From Bordetella petrii (GTDB lineage Bacteria; Pseudomonadota; Gammaproteobacteria; Burkholderiales; Burkholderiaceae_B), in the NCBI RefSeq assembly GCF_000067205.1, contig NC_010170.1, positions 186,001 through 250,000 of the forward strand: 64,000 bases of DNA, read 5' to 3'. How positions within the stretch are numbered: position 1 is the stretch's first letter; each line of letters begins with the position of its first letter. This document shows positions 10,374 through 19,169 of the stretch, in pieces. The notes beneath the pieces were generated by a model. It ran no database searches, was not told where the DNA came from, and worked only from the letters and a program-made list of their open reading frames with translations. The position numbers and the translations under genes are program-made.

Positions 10374-11437
10374 ATATTCTGCAGCTCAACTTTGAGAAAG
10401 GCTGGCGCGGCGGCGAGCGCCAGACGCTGTACTGCATGCGCGCGTTCCGCGCGGCGGGGCATCAGGTCGAGCTGCTGTGCCGGGCCGGTGGCCCCCTGGA
10501 AGCCCGCGCCGGCGAAGAGGGCTTCACGGCTCACGGCGTGCGCAACGTGCCGGGCCAACTGGGCTTTCTGGCCCGCGCCGGACGCAACTACGACATCATC
10601 CACGCCCAAACCGCCAACACCGTTACCTGGGCGGTGCTCACCAAAGGCCTGCATCGCCGGCCCGTGGTGTTCTCGCGCCGCACCTCGTTCGTAGTCGAGC
10701 CCAACGAAGAATGGAAAACCGGCGCCAAGTGGCGCCGCGTGGACGGCTTCGTGGCCATCAGCGAGATGGCGGCCGCCGAGCCGCGCCGGCTGGGCATCGA
10801 CCCCATCATTATCCGCAGCGCCGTCGAGCCGCATGACATCGACCGCGCCAACGTCGAACGCCTGGCCGACGAACTGGGATTGCGCGGCAAAAAGGTGCTG
10901 GCCACGTCCGCCGCCCTGATTCGCGACAAAGATCCCCTGACCCTGGTTCGCGCTGTGGGCGAGCTGGCGCGCACGCGCAACGATTTCGTCTTTGTGCACT
11001 TTGGCGCCGGCGGCGACCGCGAAGCCGAGGCGCGCGCCGAAGTGCAGGCCCTGGGGCTGCAACAGGTGTACCTGTTCGCCGGTTTTCGCAAGGGCATCGA
11101 AGACTTCTACAGCATCTTCGACGTGTTCGTCATGAGCTCGCAAGAAGAAGCGCTGGGCAGCAGTGTGCTGGATGCCTTCCTGCAGCATGTTCCGGTCGTA
11201 TCCACCGATGCCGGGGGCCTGAAAGAAAGCCTGGCCGATGGCCGCGGCGTCTTGTGTCCCGTGGGCGACGCGCACGCCATGGCGAAAGGCATGGCCCGCT
11301 GCCTGGACGACGCCGCATTTCGCGCCGACTGCACCCAGCGCGCCTACGATTACGTGCGCACCGAGCACGACGTCACTGAAATGGGCCGCCGCTACCTGGC
11401 CCTGTTCGACCGCCTGTTGGCAGCGCGGCGGGCCTAG
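10370..11437 (+). CDS. GT4-like glycosyltransferase
   Basis: The 355-residue protein begins at ATG 10370 inside the ugd stop. The N-terminal acceptor domain opens [21 protein letters not shown], a common GT4 start with the Gly-Gly donor loop. The C-terminal half has [35 protein letters not shown], matching the E-x7-E motif region of GT4 retaining enzymes, then [11 protein letters not shown]. Together with ugd it probably adds a sugar to LPS or another surface glycan. The exact acceptor is unknown. Confidence 0.85.
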   Translation: MNILQLNFEKGWRGGERQTLYCMRAFRAAGHQVELLCRAGGPLEARAGEEGFTAHGVRNVPGQLGFLARAGRNYDIIHAQTANTVTWAVLTKGLHRRPVVFSRRTSFVVEPNEEWKTGAKWRRVDGFVAISEMAAAEPRRLGIDPIIIRSAVEPHDIDRANVERLADELGLRGKKVLATSAALIRDKDPLTLVRAVGELARTRNDFVFVHFGAGGDREAEARAEVQALGLQQVYLFAGFRKGIEDFYSIFDVFVMSSQEEALGSSVLDAFLQHVPVVSTDAGGLKESLADGRGVLCPVGDAHAMAKGMARCLDDAAFRADCTQRAYDYVRTEHDVTEMGRRYLALFDRLLAARRA

Positions 11438-11925
11438 CTGGCCGACACATCGATCCGCGTTTCGAACTTTGCCCGGTGCACCGAAAAGAATGTGCGCACG
11501 TTGCGCACATTGGCCTGCGCGGTGAACGCCCGGTGCGCCAGCGCATGGTAGGCCGGCATGTCGCGCACCTGCGCCACCACCAGGAAATCGGGCCCCGGCG
11601 ACACGCGGTAGCACTGCAGCACGGCTGGCTCGTCCATCAACGTGCGCTCGAATGCATCCAGGCTTTCCGCCGCCTGCACATCCAGCGTGATTTCCACGAT
11701 GGCCGTCAGCGTGCTGCCCAGTTTTTCAGGCGCCACGATCGCGACTTGCCGTGCAATGACGCCCGTATCCACCAGCCGCCGCACCCGCCGCAGGCAGGTT
11801 GGCGGCGAAGCATGCACCCGTGTGGCGAGCTCCTGGTTGGTGAGTGCGCAGTCGTGTTGAAGCTGGTCCAGGATGCGGCGGTCGAGTTCGTCCAGTTCGA
11901 CAGGAGGGGGCGCCTGTTCTTGCAT
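11434..11925 (-). CDS. Lrp/AsnC family transcriptional regulator
   Basis: The 163-residue protein has an N-terminal winged HTH (LDELDRRILDQLQHDCALTNQELATRVHASPPTCLRRVRRL, about residues 9-50) and a C-terminal RAM/ligand domain (VLQCYRVSPGPDFLVVAQVRD). Lrp/AsnC proteins sense amino acids and usually control a neighbouring transporter or catabolic gene. No such partner is adjacent: the gene is convergent with the glycosyltransferase gene and divergent from glmS. The AT-rich 150 bp between it and glmS is the likely autoregulatory region. Confidence 0.9.
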   Translation of the reverse strand: MQEQAPPPVELDELDRRILDQLQHDCALTNQELATRVHASPPTCLRRVRRLVDTGVIARQVAIVAPEKLGSTLTAIVEITLDVQAAESLDAFERTLMDEPAVLQCYRVSPGPDFLVVAQVRDMPAYHALAHRAFTAQANVRNVRTFFSVHRAKFETRIDVSAS

Positions 11926-12075
11926 TTTTATTTCATCAACCTGATTATATTGAAATTATATTTAATCACGTTTATGTAAGAAAATCAGCTTTCATAAGTG
12001 GCTAAATAAAGAAATCAAATTTCAAGCCAGCAAGCGCACAATGCGCCGATACGTAAAATCATCGGAGAGTTCTCT

Positions 12076-13908
12076 ATGTGCGGCATTGTTGGCGCCGTCG
12101 CTCAGCGCGACATCACCCCCGTCCTGGTCGAAGGCCTGAAGCGGCTGGAATACCGCGGCTACGACTCGTGCGGCGTGGCGCTGTATGTGGACGGGCACCT
12201 GCGCCGCACCCGCAGTACGCAGCGCGTGGCCGAATTGGGCGAGCAGATCGCGCAAGACAAGCTGGCCGGCTTCACCGGCATCGCCCACACTCGCTGGGCC
12301 ACCCATGGCGTGCCCGCCACCCACAATGCCCACCCGCATTTCTCGCGCCTGGGCAAAGACGAGCCGCGCATCGCGCTGGTGCACAACGGCATCATCGAAA
12401 ACCACGACGATCTGCGCGCTGAGTTGGAAGCCGCCGGCTATGTCTTTGAAAGCCAGACCGACACCGAAGTCATCGCCCATCTGGTCAACCACCTGTACAA
12501 CGGCGACTTGCTCGATGCTGTGCAGCAGGCGGTGCGCCGCCTGCATGGCGCTTACGCCATCGCCGTATTCTGCCGCGACGAGCCGCATCGCGTGGTGGGC
12601 GCCCGCCAGGGCTCGCCGCTGGTTGTGGGCGTGGGCCAGAACGAGAACTTCCTGGCGTCCGACGCCCTGGCGCTGGCCGGCACCACCGACCAGATCATCT
12701 ACCTGGAAGACGGTGACGTCGTCGACCTGCAGCTGTCGCGGGTGTGGATTACCGACACCGAGGGCAAACCGGTCGAGCGCAAGGTGCACTCCGTGCAGGT
12801 GCACACCGGCGCGGCCGAGCTGGGCCCGTACCGCCACTACATGCAGAAAGAAATCTTCGAGCAGCCGCGCGCCGTGGGCGATACGTTGCAAGATATCGAA
12901 ACCATCACGGCCGAGCTGTTCGGCGACGGCGCCCACAAGATCTTCAAAGACATCGATTCGCTGCTCATCCTGGCCTGCGGCACCAGCTACTACGCCGGCC
13001 TCACCGCCAAGTACTGGATCGAATCCATCGCCAAGATTCCCGTGGCGGTCGAAATCGCCAGTGAATACCGCTACCGCGACAGCGTGCCCAACCCGCGCAC
13101 GCTGGTGGTCACCATTTCGCAGTCCGGCGAAACGGCCGATACTTTGGCCGCGCTGAAGCACGCCCGCTCGCTCGGCATGGAGCAGACGCTGACCATCTGC
13201 AACGTGGCCACCAGCGCCATGGTGCGCGAATGCAAGCTGGCGTACATTACGCGCGCCGGCGTCGAAATTGGCGTGGCGTCCACCAAGGCCTTCACCACCC
13301 AACTGACGGCGCTGTTCCTGCTGACGCTGGCCCTGGCGCAGACGCGCGGCCACCTGACCGACGAGCAAGAGGTCGAACACCTGAAAGCGTTGCGCCACCT
13401 GCCGGTCGCCATCGGCGCGGTGCTGGCGTTGGAGCCGCAGATCATGGCCTGGGCCGACCGCTTCGCCAGCAAGGAGAATGCGCTGTTCCTGGGCCGTGGC
13501 ATGCATTACCCCATTGCGCTCGAAGGCGCGCTGAAGCTGAAGGAAATCAGCTACATCCACGCCGAGGCGTATCCGGCCGGCGAACTCAAGCACGGCCCGC
13601 TGGCCCTGGTCACCGAGCACATGCCCGTGGTGACCATCGCTCCGAAAGATTCGCTGCTGGAAAAACTCAAGTCCAACATGCAAGAAGTGCGCGCGCGCGG
13701 CGGCGAGCTGTATGTGTTCGCCGATGCCGACAGCCGCATCGCCAGCGGCGACGGCATGCACGTCATCCGCATGCCCGAGCACTACGGCATGCTGTCGCCC
13801 ATCCTGCACACGATTCCGTTGCAACTGTTGTCGTACCACACGGCATGCGCGCGGGGCACCGACGTGGACAAGCCGCGCAACCTGGCCAAGAGCGTGACGG
13901 TGGAGTAG
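12076..13908 (+). CDS. glmS: Glucosamine-6-phosphate synthase (isomerizing)
   Basis: The 610-residue enzyme converts fructose-6-P and glutamine to glucosamine-6-P. The N-terminal Cys2 nucleophile is in [12 protein letters not shown], the glutaminase domain has [13 protein letters not shown], and two SIS domains show [18 protein letters not shown] and STKAFTTQ. The C-terminus LAKSVTVE is the conserved end used as attTn7 recognition by TnsD in other bacteria. RBS GGAGAG precedes ATG 12076. The Tn7-like end begins 24 nt after the stop. Confidence 0.97.
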   Translation: MCGIVGAVAQRDITPVLVEGLKRLEYRGYDSCGVALYVDGHLRRTRSTQRVAELGEQIAQDKLAGFTGIAHTRWATHGVPATHNAHPHFSRLGKDEPRIALVHNGIIENHDDLRAELEAAGYVFESQTDTEVIAHLVNHLYNGDLLDAVQQAVRRLHGAYAIAVFCRDEPHRVVGARQGSPLVVGVGQNENFLASDALALAGTTDQIIYLEDGDVVDLQLSRVWITDTEGKPVERKVHSVQVHTGAAELGPYRHYMQKEIFEQPRAVGDTLQDIETITAELFGDGAHKIFKDIDSLLILACGTSYYAGLTAKYWIESIAKIPVAVEIASEYRYRDSVPNPRTLVVTISQSGETADTLAALKHARSLGMEQTLTICNVATSAMVRECKLAYITRAGVEIGVASTKAFTTQLTALFLLTLALAQTRGHLTDEQEVEHLKALRHLPVAIGAVLALEPQIMAWADRFASKENALFLGRGMHYPIALEGALKLKEISYIHAEAYPAGELKHGPLALVTEHMPVVTIAPKDSLLEKLKSNMQEVRARGGELYVFADADSRIASGDGMHVIRMPEHYGMLSPILHTIPLQLLSYHTACARGTDVDKPRNLAKSVTVE

Positions 13909-13931
13909 GGGGCGCAGGCGTGCTTCACCTT
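13909..13931 (+). other. attTn7-like insertion site downstream of glmS
   Basis: The 23 nt between the glmS stop and the TGAAGAG terminus at 13932 match the distance at which Tn7 family elements insert (about 23-25 bp past glmS). Bases 13927-13931 (ACCTT) would be one copy of the 5-bp target duplication. No second copy is seen at 38625, where another left end is already abutted. Confidence 0.65.
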
Positions 13932-14779
13932 TGAAGAGAGAGAATAAAGTCTGTCGGAGAATAATAAAGTCAGTCGTCGCTAATTGCGGCTAACTTCTCC
14001 TATTTTCTGCAAAATTACGGAAATGTCGGTTTTGCGCAGTCTTCGGTCACTAGTTACGGGTTGGCATTCTCACTCGCGTGTCGCGTTCTATAGGTTTTGG
14101 CTCAGTCCCGCAGCGACCAGTGGAAATAGGAGATCGCATTCCGGTCTCATCACGTCATGTCCTGACGCTTCAGAAAGTCTCTCGGGTCGAATTCAGAAAT
14201 CGAACTTTGGGCCCGAGCTCTCTTTCGTATCAGACGGACGTAACGTTCAATTCGGTTGCGGCGAGCACTGGCACGGCCTGGAGAGGTCGCCGAATTCGCT
14301 TCGGATCGTGCGAAAGTAGCCGTTGCCGCTGCTCTAGAAGACAGGGGGTGCAATGCGCCGCCGCAGCTGTGGCCATACGCGGCGAATGCAGCAACTGCGT
14401 GGGTTGGACATGCAAGTCGTCGCGATAGCACCTTAAGCTTAGGCGACGGATCTTCGCGTGTGTCCGGACTTGGCATTCGACTACGGCGGCTTTCGACCCA
14501 AAGCTGCGGGCGTAGCTCCGTCAGCCCCTTAAGCCAGCGGCTGCTGCAGATCAACGCCTGCCAGTTCCACTATTAGTGGCCACGTTCCAAAACCGCCGCT
14601 CGTCGCCTACGACTGTTCGCTGGTAGTCCGATTCTCAGCGAACTCGATGTGGAGGATGAGAGTTCGCGCCGCTGTCGATGCATCTGGTGTCGCCGAGCAT
14701 TGACGCCTAGCGGTCCGCGGTGTCGCTTTTGCGCTGCCGGTTCAATGGGTCGCGAGTCGGTAAGGGGCATGCTTCAACA
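13931..14779 (+). repeat. 849-bp direct repeat, copy 1 (left end region of element 1)
   Basis: This stretch is nearly identical to 38627-39476 and begins at the putative transposon terminus in both places. The shared sequence stops abruptly at ATGCTTCAACA in both copies. It contains AATAAAGTC-type terminal repeats in the first 45 bp. The rest is not convincingly coding. One plus-strand frame near 14582-14793 encodes a cysteine cluster (CRCIWCRRALTP, then CRFC), perhaps a decayed zinc-finger gene. Confidence 0.85.
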
Positions 14780-15038
14780 GGCCATTCTTTGCTGAGGAGC
14801 ATTCTGAACGCCGCAAGCAGCTCCGACGCAGGCACAGGCCAAGGACGATCTGAAGAAGCGGCTCAAAACCAAAGCAAGTGAAGGACGTTGACCCTACCAT
14901 TATTTACTGGATGCGCGACACTGTCTTCACCTGTGCCTGCAGTCTTTCAGGTAATACGAAATCGCTAAGGGCACTTCTCAACCAGTGCACCTCTACGTCC
15001 CACAGCACCGCCTAAAAAATCTAGCGACAGCAAAATCG

Positions 15039-15068
15039 CGCACATAAACACAAGTGTGTTTATGTGCG
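15039..15068. promoter_or_regulatory. Palindromic operator, 13-bp arms (TAAACAC-N4-GTGTTTA core)
   Basis: A perfect palindrome has arms CGCACATAAACAC and its complement around AAGT. The same 7-4-7 core TAAACAC-N4-GTGTTTA occurs at 31213-31230 in front of the OmpR-type regulator gene, and with one mismatch at 33877. A partial second copy follows at about 15080. It lies just upstream of an autotransporter gene remnant, so it is probably an operator of a former autotransporter promoter. Confidence 0.7.
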
Positions 15069-15125
15069 AAAATTCAACAACAAGTGTGTATAAGGCACTT
15101 TAAAGCAACCGCCCCGTTTTTACGC

Positions 15126-15173
15126 GACGGACAGACCGGCAACAATGGCTCGCTGTACTTAAACCTCGGCTTC
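15126..15173 (+). pseudogene. Remnant of an autotransporter beta-barrel C-terminus
   Basis: Sixteen codons encode DGQTGNNGSLYLNLGF, almost identical to the C-terminal end DGQTDNNGSLYLNIGF of the autotransporter at 19170. The terminal Phe, normally followed by a stop, is followed here by CAA, and the frame runs on to 15533 without further similarity. The remnant is on the opposite strand to the intact paralogue. It is evidence that another autotransporter gene once stood here and was almost wholly deleted. Confidence 0.75.
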
Positions 15174-15305
15174 CAAGCTCCAGCAGTACCAGCCCATCAA
15201 TTCAGCCGGGCGCTCGGCCTCCGGACCACCAAATCTGCGGGCCGGTTTTCCTTCTATTGTATTTTGCGGACTCGCAAACCATTTTCTAAATCTAGACAAA
15301 TCAAC

Positions 15306-15533
15306 ATGCCGAACTCCAACTTGGACTATCTCCTCGAAAACTTCAATTACTCCGTGGCCCGTGCCGCGGAACAGACCGATGATCCAAGAATGCTACGCCA
15401 CCTTGGCGCCGTCAAGAATGCCGCTAAGCAATTAGCAGACGCTTGCCGGCCCATGCAGCCCAGTTTGCTCACACCGCCAATCAAAATCGCCAGCGGCTCT
15501 GCCCGTCCGATCCCAACCGGCACGAAGGGTTAG
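15306..15533 (+). CDS. Small hypothetical protein
   Basis: ATG 15306 opens a 75-residue frame (MPNSNLDYLLENFNYSVARA) with a helical, mildly acidic first half and a Pro/Ser-rich end. I do not recognise it. The frame is continuous with the autotransporter remnant upstream, so part of the open frame is accidental. No clear RBS is present. Expression is uncertain. Confidence 0.3.
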   Translation: MPNSNLDYLLENFNYSVARAAEQTDDPRMLRHLGAVKNAAKQLADACRPMQPSLLTPPIKIASGSARPIPTGTKG

Positions 15534-15730
15534 CACGTTAAAATCCCACAGATTCCAGAGACGAATGGAGAAGTTCCCTCGCGCATGGGACGTTTATGGT
15601 GGACGTGGTCCATACAGTTGCAATCGGAGCCTCCAAGCATGGGAAGTGGTCGACGAGGTGCACCGGAAAAAATACTTGGCGATAGAAATTGCGACATCAG
15701 CAGTCCCTCCGATTCGAAGTAAACATGATT

Positions 15731-16996
15731 TCAACACCGTCTTGATGCTTGGAGTCCGCTTCTCCTCCCAAGGACGGTGCTACCATCTAAAGTTGCTAAG
15801 CATAGAGGCAACGCCATAGTGCGCATGGAGCGTCGAGATGGTTGCGCTAACATGACGCCCAGTAGAAACCAGAAAGGCTGAAAATACACCATGGAACTGG
15901 GCGCTATTCCGGCAATTCCGACCACCAGCAGGCAGGTCCGTCCCAGCCAGTCCAACCGCCACAGCAGCCAAAGCATGAACAGCGGCCAGGCGACGCCCAA
16001 GTAGAACAGCATCTCGAACCAGAAGAAATGCGGCGATCCCCAAGGCTTCAGCTCTCCACGGGTAAGCGACATTACATTTAACTGGCCTGCACCCATGCCG
16101 GCGAGCCATTGCCACCAAGGCATGTACCGGGCCTGGTTGATCATGTCCATGAGCAAGGCTTTCCGTGAATTTGTAGATTGATCACCCTCGGCCGCGACCA
16201 ACTCCCATTCACCATCATTGAGAGTGATACGCGGCAAATCGCGGGTGATGGGGCCGACGGACTGCTGCCATAGCAGGCCGGCGCCGCTGAGGGCCGCCCA
16301 GGCCAGCGCCATGGCCGCCTTGCGCCGCCACGAACCCTGCATCAGGCACAGCAGGTAAGCCGCGCCCAACACCCCCATGCCCAGCAGGTCGGCGCGCCGG
16401 TTCAAGACCAGGCAGTACAGCCAGGCAATGGCGAACAGGGCGCTGGACAGACGCCGCCGGGCCAGCAGCCACAGCAGATTGGCCACCACCAGCGCGGTGG
16501 CCATATTGTTGATGTTGTCCCAAGGGCCGCCGGTCAGGGGGTAGCGCGCGCGAAAGCGCTCGGAGTGCGTCAGCAGGTCGAACCACGGCACCAGCGCCAT
16601 CAGCAGCCACAAGGCTACCAGCCAGGGCAGCCAGCGCAGGTAGGCGTTGCCCTGGCGGGCCAGGTGTTCGCCCAGCAGGGCGTAAGACAGGCTGATCGCC
16701 AGGATGACCGCGTACTGCGCATAGCGGGGCTGGTTGTCGGCCCATGCCGCCTGGACGCAGACCAGCAGCATGACCGCCACGGCGGCCGGCAGGGCGCGGC
16801 TGTGCAGGAAGCTGCGCCGCGTTGGCGCATCCAGGCAGAAGGCCAGTGCGATCAGGGCCAGCCCCCAATGGAACGGCCGCAGGGGCGGCGGCAGGTAGAG
16901 CGACGACCCCAGCAGCATCAGCATGCACGCTGCGGTCAGTAGCCGCGGCGCCAGCGCGCTGGACTGAAAATCAGAAGAAAGCGGAGCAGATGACAT
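15731..16996 (-). CDS. O-antigen ligase/polymerase-like membrane protein (WaaL/Wzy type)
   Basis: From ATG 16996 (MSSAPLSSDFQ) the product is about 421 residues with roughly 10-11 membrane helices and one large periplasmic loop (about residues 215-300 including DNINNMATAL before it and GELKPWGSPHFFWFEML after it). The long loop with HFFW/E resembles the Wzy/O-antigen ligase superfamily. It overlaps the Amj-like gene by 26 nt. The last ~35 residues (after GVMLAQPSRR) do not look like part of a membrane protein and may be read-through into joined DNA. The substrate is unknown. Confidence 0.65.
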   Translation of the reverse strand: MSSAPLSSDFQSSALAPRLLTAACMLMLLGSSLYLPPPLRPFHWGLALIALAFCLDAPTRRSFLHSRALPAAVAVMLLVCVQAAWADNQPRYAQYAVILAISLSYALLGEHLARQGNAYLRWLPWLVALWLLMALVPWFDLLTHSERFRARYPLTGGPWDNINNMATALVVANLLWLLARRRLSSALFAIAWLYCLVLNRRADLLGMGVLGAAYLLCLMQGSWRRKAAMALAWAALSGAGLLWQQSVGPITRDLPRITLNDGEWELVAAEGDQSTNSRKALLMDMINQARYMPWWQWLAGMGAGQLNVMSLTRGELKPWGSPHFFWFEMLFYLGVAWPLFMLWLLWRLDWLGRTCLLVVGIAGIAPSSMVYFQPFWFLLGVMLAQPSRRSMRTMALPLCLATLDGSTVLGRRSGLQASRRC

Positions 16997-17708
16997 AGAA
17001 GGTCGCGGGCGCGGCGATGCCGACGGCCAGTAGCCGGCCCAGCAGCATGCGCTGCACGGCGGCGTACACGCGGCCGGGGGCGTGGCTGTCGACAATGCGC
17101 GCGATGCGCGGTTCCAGGATGAAAGTCAGCAGCACCGTGGCGGCGCCATTGATGATGCCCGAAAGCTGCGAGATCGTGCTGCGATAGTCGTGGAACACCA
17201 GCGCGAAGTAATACGACAACAGCACGCCCAAGGCGTAGCAAAAGAACACGGCCGCGGCCAGGGGCATGATGCTGGCGGGGGCGTGATGCTGCCCGCGATC
17301 GAGTTCACCGCGCAGGTCGGCCAGCGTCAGGCGCGGGCGGCCTTCGTTACGGGTGATGAAGTTGGCCAGCAGTACGATCCAGCGCCGGCGCAGGCTGTAC
17401 GCCAGCAGCGACAGGGCGGTGGCGCCGAACAGCGCGCCCAGTCCCATGTACAAGTAGTGCTGCCGGGGCAGGCTGCGGTCGATCAGGAAGCCCAGCATGG
17501 GCATCAGCGCCAGGTAGAAGAAGCGCGTGACGGTGGTGGTGGCGTTCTGGATGGCATAGCCCGTCACCGCCTTGCCGGCCAGGCTGCCGGCCACCCGCGC
17601 GTAGTAGCTCAGGAACTCGAGCAGGTGTATGGCGGAAAAGCTGGCGACCACCAGCAGCATCAGCAAGGTCATGGCGAGTGGGAACGCGTGCCGGAATGCG
17701 CCAAGCAT
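16971..17708 (-). CDS. Amj-like (DUF2837) lipid II flippase family protein
   Basis: The 245-residue protein has about six membrane helices. The segment IHLLEFLSYYARVAGSLAGK followed by TRFFYLALMPMLGFLIDR resembles the opening of Bacillus Amj/YdaH (IH.xE.LSY..R.AG...GK ... P..G.L.D). Amj is an alternative lipid II flippase. The gene sits between a glycosyltransferase and a Wzy/WaaL-like gene with overlaps on both sides, so here it may move an undecaprenyl-linked glycan across the membrane. This is a family match by eye, not confirmed. Confidence 0.6.
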   Translation of the reverse strand: MLGAFRHAFPLAMTLLMLLVVASFSAIHLLEFLSYYARVAGSLAGKAVTGYAIQNATTTVTRFFYLALMPMLGFLIDRSLPRQHYLYMGLGALFGATALSLLAYSLRRRWIVLLANFITRNEGRPRLTLADLRGELDRGQHHAPASIMPLAAAVFFCYALGVLLSYYFALVFHDYRSTISQLSGIINGAATVLLTFILEPRIARIVDSHAPGRVYAAVQRMLLGRLLAVGIAAPATFYVICSAFF

Positions 17709-18835
17709 AGCGTTTTTCTATAAGCCTCCAGCATGATGTCGAGGCTGTGGTCCCAGGTGTAGTGCTGCAGCACATGCTCGCGGCCGCGCGCGCTCATCTG
17801 CGCGCGCAACTCAGGGTTGAGTACCAGGTCGACGATGCGCGCGGCGGCAAAACCCGGGTCATCCACGGGCACGATGAACCCGGATTCATTGTCGGCCACC
17901 ACTTCGGCCGGGCCGTCGGCATCGGACACCACCACCGGCACGCCACAGGACGAGGCCTCCAGGATGGCCACGCCGAAGCTGTCCTGGCGACTCAGCGCCA
18001 CATAGATATCCAGGTTGGCCAGCGCTTCGGGCACCTTGGCATGCGGAATGAAGCCTGCGAATACCACGCGTTCGTCAAGCTGCAGGTCACAGGCCAGTTT
18101 CTTCAGTTTTTTCTTCTGGCTGCCCTTGCCGTAGATGCGCAGCTCCAGGCGGCGGGCAATCTCGGGGTGCGAGCGGTCTAGTTGCGATACTACGATCTGA
18201 AACGCGCGTAGCAGCGTATCAATGCCGTATTGAGGTTCCAGGCCTTTGATGGTGCCGACCACAATCGCTTGTCCGTCATCATGGGCTTGTCCGTCATCAC
18301 GGTGTCGCGGACAGAATTGCGTGTGATCGATGCCAAACGGCGTGATTGTCACCGGCAAAGGTTCGATCGCCGCGATCCGTCTGGCCATGGCACGGCTGGT
18401 AGACGCCACCAAGGTGGCAAAGCGCAAATTGTCAGTCAACAGTCGGCGATGCAGCGCGCTTTTATGAGGGAATTTATAGATATCCGTGCCCCATGCCGAA
18501 AGCAGCAAAGGCTGGAACTTGGCCAAGCGAGCGAGCAGCCCATACCCGCTGGCGTAGTGGGCATTGAGCAGCTCGGGCTGGATCTCGGCCAGCAAGCGGC
18601 GCACGCGCTTGGCCGCCAACGCGTAGCCCAGCGGAGCACGGCAGCGCAGCCTGTGCAGGTGCACCTGCGGCGACAGCTCGCGCCCGGGGGCGTGCAGCGT
18701 CAGGACATGGACTTCGATACCACGCTCGGCCAGGCCATTGGCCCAGCGTACGGTATGGATACTGTTGGCGGCGCCGAGGAGTGCTACGCGGGTGGGAATG
18801 CGCAAAGTTCTCTGTACAACTCTGCACTGCTCCAT
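17669..18835 (-). CDS. GT4 family glycosyltransferase
   Basis: From ATG 18835 the product is about 388 residues; the frame extends to 18967 but the extra N-terminus is not GT-like. The acceptor domain has LLGAANSIHTVRWANGLAERG, and the donor domain has VGTIKGLEPQYGIDTLLRAF and VALSRQDSFGVAILEASSCGVPVVVSDADG, with the E/D-rich GT4 motif (SFGVAILEA). It overlaps the Amj-like gene by 40 nt and heads a three-gene polysaccharide operon. The sugar and acceptor are unknown. Confidence 0.8.
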   Translation of the reverse strand: MEQCRVVQRTLRIPTRVALLGAANSIHTVRWANGLAERGIEVHVLTLHAPGRELSPQVHLHRLRCRAPLGYALAAKRVRRLLAEIQPELLNAHYASGYGLLARLAKFQPLLLSAWGTDIYKFPHKSALHRRLLTDNLRFATLVASTSRAMARRIAAIEPLPVTITPFGIDHTQFCPRHRDDGQAHDDGQAIVVGTIKGLEPQYGIDTLLRAFQIVVSQLDRSHPEIARRLELRIYGKGSQKKKLKKLACDLQLDERVVFAGFIPHAKVPEALANLDIYVALSRQDSFGVAILEASSCGVPVVVSDADGPAEVVADNESGFIVPVDDPGFAAARIVDLVLNPELRAQMSARGREHVLQHYTWDHSLDIMLEAYRKTLCLAHSGTRSHSP

Positions 18836-19169
18836 CCCGTAAGTCCTGCGGTGATTCAGACCCAGACTTATGATTTGCTTAGAGGCCGCCACCGGGTATG
18901 TGCCCCTTAATTCTTCAATATTGGATATGGCCACTAGCTTCCTTCTTGGCAATTCGTTGCGGCCCATGCCGTGACTAAAGGACCTGCTGTAATGTGCTCC
19001 GCTTTTCTTGCAGTGTCCTAAATAGCGCCCAGTTTCTGGCGAATCTCGGGACCATCGGTCCGCTCAACCGCCTTCGCCATGGCATGTAATGGATGCACGC
19101 GTCCTCAGGCGCTAGGCCTGAGGACATTTCTCATGACGGAATGAGAATCCACTTGTACGTGGGGTTTGC

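Noticed and set aside
12022..13839. 605-codon antisense open frame across glmS
   Set aside because: It is the GC-rich shadow of glmS: no RBS, low-complexity His/Gln/Arg composition and no motif.
14150..14554. Minus-strand frame in the 850-bp repeat as a gene
   Set aside because: The corresponding frame in the second copy is broken in a different way, composition is low-complexity, and no RBS or motif is present.
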